From Flavobacterium sp. (GTDB taxonomy: Bacteria; Bacteroidota; Bacteroidia; Flavobacteriales; Flavobacteriaceae): DNA of 8,070 nucleotides. The notes beneath the pieces are model-generated. The model did no database searches, was not told where the DNA came from, and worked only from the letters and a program-made list of their open reading frames with translations. A program made the translations under genes and the position numbers. The stretch spans positions 1-8,070 of the forward strand of contig JADMKR010000020.1 in NCBI GenBank assembly GCA_015478765.1. Reading direction: 5' to 3'. Positions 6,589-8,070 of this stretch are shown piece by piece; the first letter of the stretch is position 1, and each line of letters starts with the position of its first letter.

Positions 6589-6639
6589 ATCTTATTTTTT
6601 TTAAATTTCTATATAAGTCGCAGACCAAAAATCAAACCA

Positions 6640-7467
6640 CTATTTCTCGGGAATAATTAACAGCGGATGCTCAATAAGATACGCCATTTCCCGCGACAGG
6701 CTTTCACTAAATATCTTCGCAAACAAACTTTTACGTCGCTTGACCATAATTACTAAATCGTACGGAATTAAGTCGTCCAGTTTTTCCATTGTTTCAGTCA
6801 CATACGATGTTGCAATATGTTGAAAATCAATATTTACATCCTTGTCCGCCGTCTCGATCACCGATTCATATGCCTGCAGTCCCTGATGGTCTTCGTCATT
6901 GTTTTCATCACATATATGAACGATGGTCATTTGTGTATTAAAGTTGGCCGTCAATTTAATGGCAGTTGCCAAAGCCGATTTATCTTCTACATTACAGGTA
7001 GTAGCGAATACGATCTTTTGCGGCATCTCACCTGAGAAATTTTCAGGTATCAGCAGTACAGGCATTGAAGTATCGTCGATGATGTGTCCGGCTTCACTAC
7101 CTACCAATACTCGTTGCAATCCGCTGGCACCCTGAGTTCCCATAATAATTATATCGCAATTATTCTGACTTGCGTAATCGAGAATTGACGCCGTTATAGG
7201 CGGGCTGCCGAGGACAGTGGTAATTTTAACGCTACTGTCTGAACTGAATTTTTGCTTTAATTTCTCCAATTGCACCTGCAGTTCCGCCCGGGTTCTGCTA
7301 TTGTACTCATCGCGATTCTCCTCAGAATCTATAAATGGATTTTCGAGCGACGTGAAAACATGGTACAAAATTATTTCACCGTTTTCACTTTTAGCAAGAT
7401 TTACTGCGAACTGGAATGCATTGTCGGCGGTTACTGAAAAATCGGTAGGCACTAAAATTTTAATCAT
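6640..7467 (-). CDS. Universal stress protein with tandem Usp domains
   Basis: A 275-residue cytosolic protein with two Usp (UspA-like) domains, the usual arrangement for Bacteroidota of this length. Domain 1 (1-141) opens with MIKILVPTDFS, including the Asp that contacts ATP in the family, and ends with GTQGASGLQRVLVGS (110-124), an exact G-x2-G-x9-G-S ATP-binding motif, followed by MPVLLIP (135-141). Domain 2 (about 150-275) starts KIVFATTC and ends HPLLIIPEK, but the glycine motif is replaced by MVKRRKSLFAKIFSESLSRE (241-260), so it probably does not bind ATP in the standard way. Family members act in stress survival, often by binding nucleotide or partner proteins; the target here cannot be read from sequence. 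Head to tail with the lipoprotein (51 bp) downstream and 59 bp after the T9SS-secreted protein, with a promoter-like element in that gap. Confidence 0.95.
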   Translation of the reverse strand: MIKILVPTDFSVTADNAFQFAVNLAKSENGEIILYHVFTSLENPFIDSEENRDEYNSRTRAELQVQLEKLKQKFSSDSSVKITTVLGSPPITASILDYASQNNCDIIIMGTQGASGLQRVLVGSEAGHIIDDTSMPVLLIPENFSGEMPQKIVFATTCNVEDKSALATAIKLTANFNTQMTIVHICDENNDEDHQGLQAYESVIETADKDVNIDFQHIATSYVTETMEKLDDLIPYDLVIMVKRRKSLFAKIFSESLSREMAYLIEHPLLIIPEK

Positions 7468-7491
7468 AGATTTGAATTTGGCTTGCTGGCT

Positions 7492-7499
7492 TAAAGTTA
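7492..7499 (-). promoter_or_regulatory. Possible -7 element for the universal stress gene
   Basis: The minus strand reads TAACTTTA, the same octamer as in the promoter at 3165-3172, 24 bp before ATG 7467. The predicted leader is about 18 nt. About 19 bp upstream there is only a run of T, not a full TTG box. No hairpin terminator is seen between the upstream gene's stop (7527) and this site, so some read-through is also possible. Confidence 0.4.
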
Positions 7500-7526
7500 C
7501 AATTAAAATGATTTAGATAAAAATCG

Positions 7527-8070
7527 CTAGCGGATCAATATGCGTCGGTTTTCCAGTCGGTTGGCTCCAACCTGAAAATTATAAACGCCTTTTGCTACAG
7601 AACTTACGTCAATTCGCATACCGTCGCCGGCCAATTTTCCTTTTAATACAGATTTTCCATTTTGGTCATACAGTACAAAGATATCGCCATCATGCGCCGC
7701 CGAAGCCGTAATCACAAGTTCTTTTCGTTCGCGGTCAAAGGAAACGATTATCCCGACAGCATCGGAACCAAATTCAGAGGTGTACAGTGACTCGATATAT
7801 GGCGCCATTATTTCGGATAAATCAAGCACATGTATCCGCGCGGGAATAGTCAAAAAAGGTGTAGAAAATCGTTCATTCGATAAATAATACATCGAGCCGT
7901 CGGGTGTAGCTATTCCCTCGATCTGATGAAATTGCAGTGGCAAGTTCACTTTTCTCTTATTTCCTGAAAAAAAGTTCTCGCCTTCAAAATCATACAGCAG
8001 GTAAACGAAAGGCTGCAACAATGTATTGTAGCCCGCCAATGCTAAGATTTTTTGTTCTTCCATGAAATCC
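7527..8070 (-). CDS. T9SS type A sorting-domain protein, C-terminal part (5' end outside window)
   Basis: The reading frame is open through the right edge of the window, and the first in-frame ATG (8063) is probably an internal Met, since no signal peptide follows it. Numbering from that Met, residues 5-65 look like blades of a beta-propeller or SdiA/phytase-esterase-like repeat domain: KILALAGYN, PFVYLLYDFEGENFFSGNKR (18-37) and FHQIEGIATPDGSMYYLSNE (45-64). Residues about 106-178 are a type A T9SS sorting domain: FVLYDQNGKSVLKGKL (129-144), IDVSSVAKGVYNFQV (151-165) and a basic end, NRRILIR. This domain directs passage through the type IX machinery across the outer membrane, after which it is normally cleaved and the protein anchored or released. 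The full protein should carry a Sec signal peptide upstream. The substrate is unknown. Confidence 0.9.
   Translation of the reverse strand, partial: DFMEEQKILALAGYNTLLQPFVYLLYDFEGENFFSGNKRKVNLPLQFHQIEGIATPDGSMYYLSNERFSTPFLTIPARIHVLDLSEIMAPYIESLYTSEFGSDAVGIIVSFDRERKELVITASAAHDGDIFVLYDQNGKSVLKGKLAGDGMRIDVSSVAKGVYNFQVGANRLENRRILIR

Noticed and set aside
6456..7516. Plus-strand frames opposite the lipoprotein and universal stress genes
   Set aside because: They are antisense to well-defined proteins and have no promoter-like sequence or homology that I can recognise.
1..8070. Mobile element, defence system, CRISPR array or biosynthetic cluster
   Set aside because: No transposase, integrase, nuclease, Cas, toxin-antitoxin or modular synthase features were found on either strand, no repeat arrays or target-site duplications are visible, and I see no abrupt change in base composition.

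Overview
The window looks like ordinary chromosomal housekeeping and envelope DNA from a member of the Bacteroidota. The clues are a type III glutamine synthetase, a C-terminal type IX secretion (T9SS) sorting domain, a collagen-like lipoprotein of a kind common in Flavobacteriia and Cytophagia, several TAnnTTTG-like -7 promoter elements, and A/T-rich leaders without Shine-Dalgarno sequences. A finer placement (Flavobacteriales, Cytophagales or similar) cannot be made from the sequence alone. I see no rRNA, tRNA, CRISPR array, insertion sequence or phage gene.

Layout, left to right. (1) 1-687, minus: the N-terminal 229 residues of an exported protein with an OmpA-like domain and the start of a second one; it runs off the left edge. 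(2) 779-2962, minus: glutamine synthetase III, followed by a clean intrinsic terminator (749-772). (3) 2963-3194: divergent regulatory region with a perfect 7-8-7 palindrome placed like an activator site for the synthetase, and a promoter for the next gene. (4) 3195-3434, plus: a 79-residue single-pass membrane protein of unknown function with its own terminator. (5) 3478-3668: leader region with a cluster of TGAC half-sites at 11-bp spacing. (6) 3669-6035, plus: a 788-residue fusion of a GT4-type glycosyltransferase with a six-hairpin-glycosidase-like domain. (7) 6034-6071: one bidirectional terminator serving convergent genes. (8) 6070-6588 minus, collagen-like lipoprotein; 6640-7467 minus, tandem-domain universal stress protein; 7527-8070 minus, C-terminal end of a T9SS-secreted protein cut by the right edge.

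The genes do not form one obvious pathway. The synthetase makes glutamine, which feeds amino-sugar synthesis, and the glycosyltransferase fusion points to polysaccharide or oligosaccharide metabolism, but any link is inference. The three right-hand minus genes lie head to tail with gaps of 51-59 bp and no terminator between them, so the stress protein and lipoprotein may share a transcript. No convincing undescribed multi-gene system is present. The most interesting items are the fusion glycosyltransferase with its non-standard catalytic motif, and the regulatory DNA upstream of it and of the glutamine synthetase.
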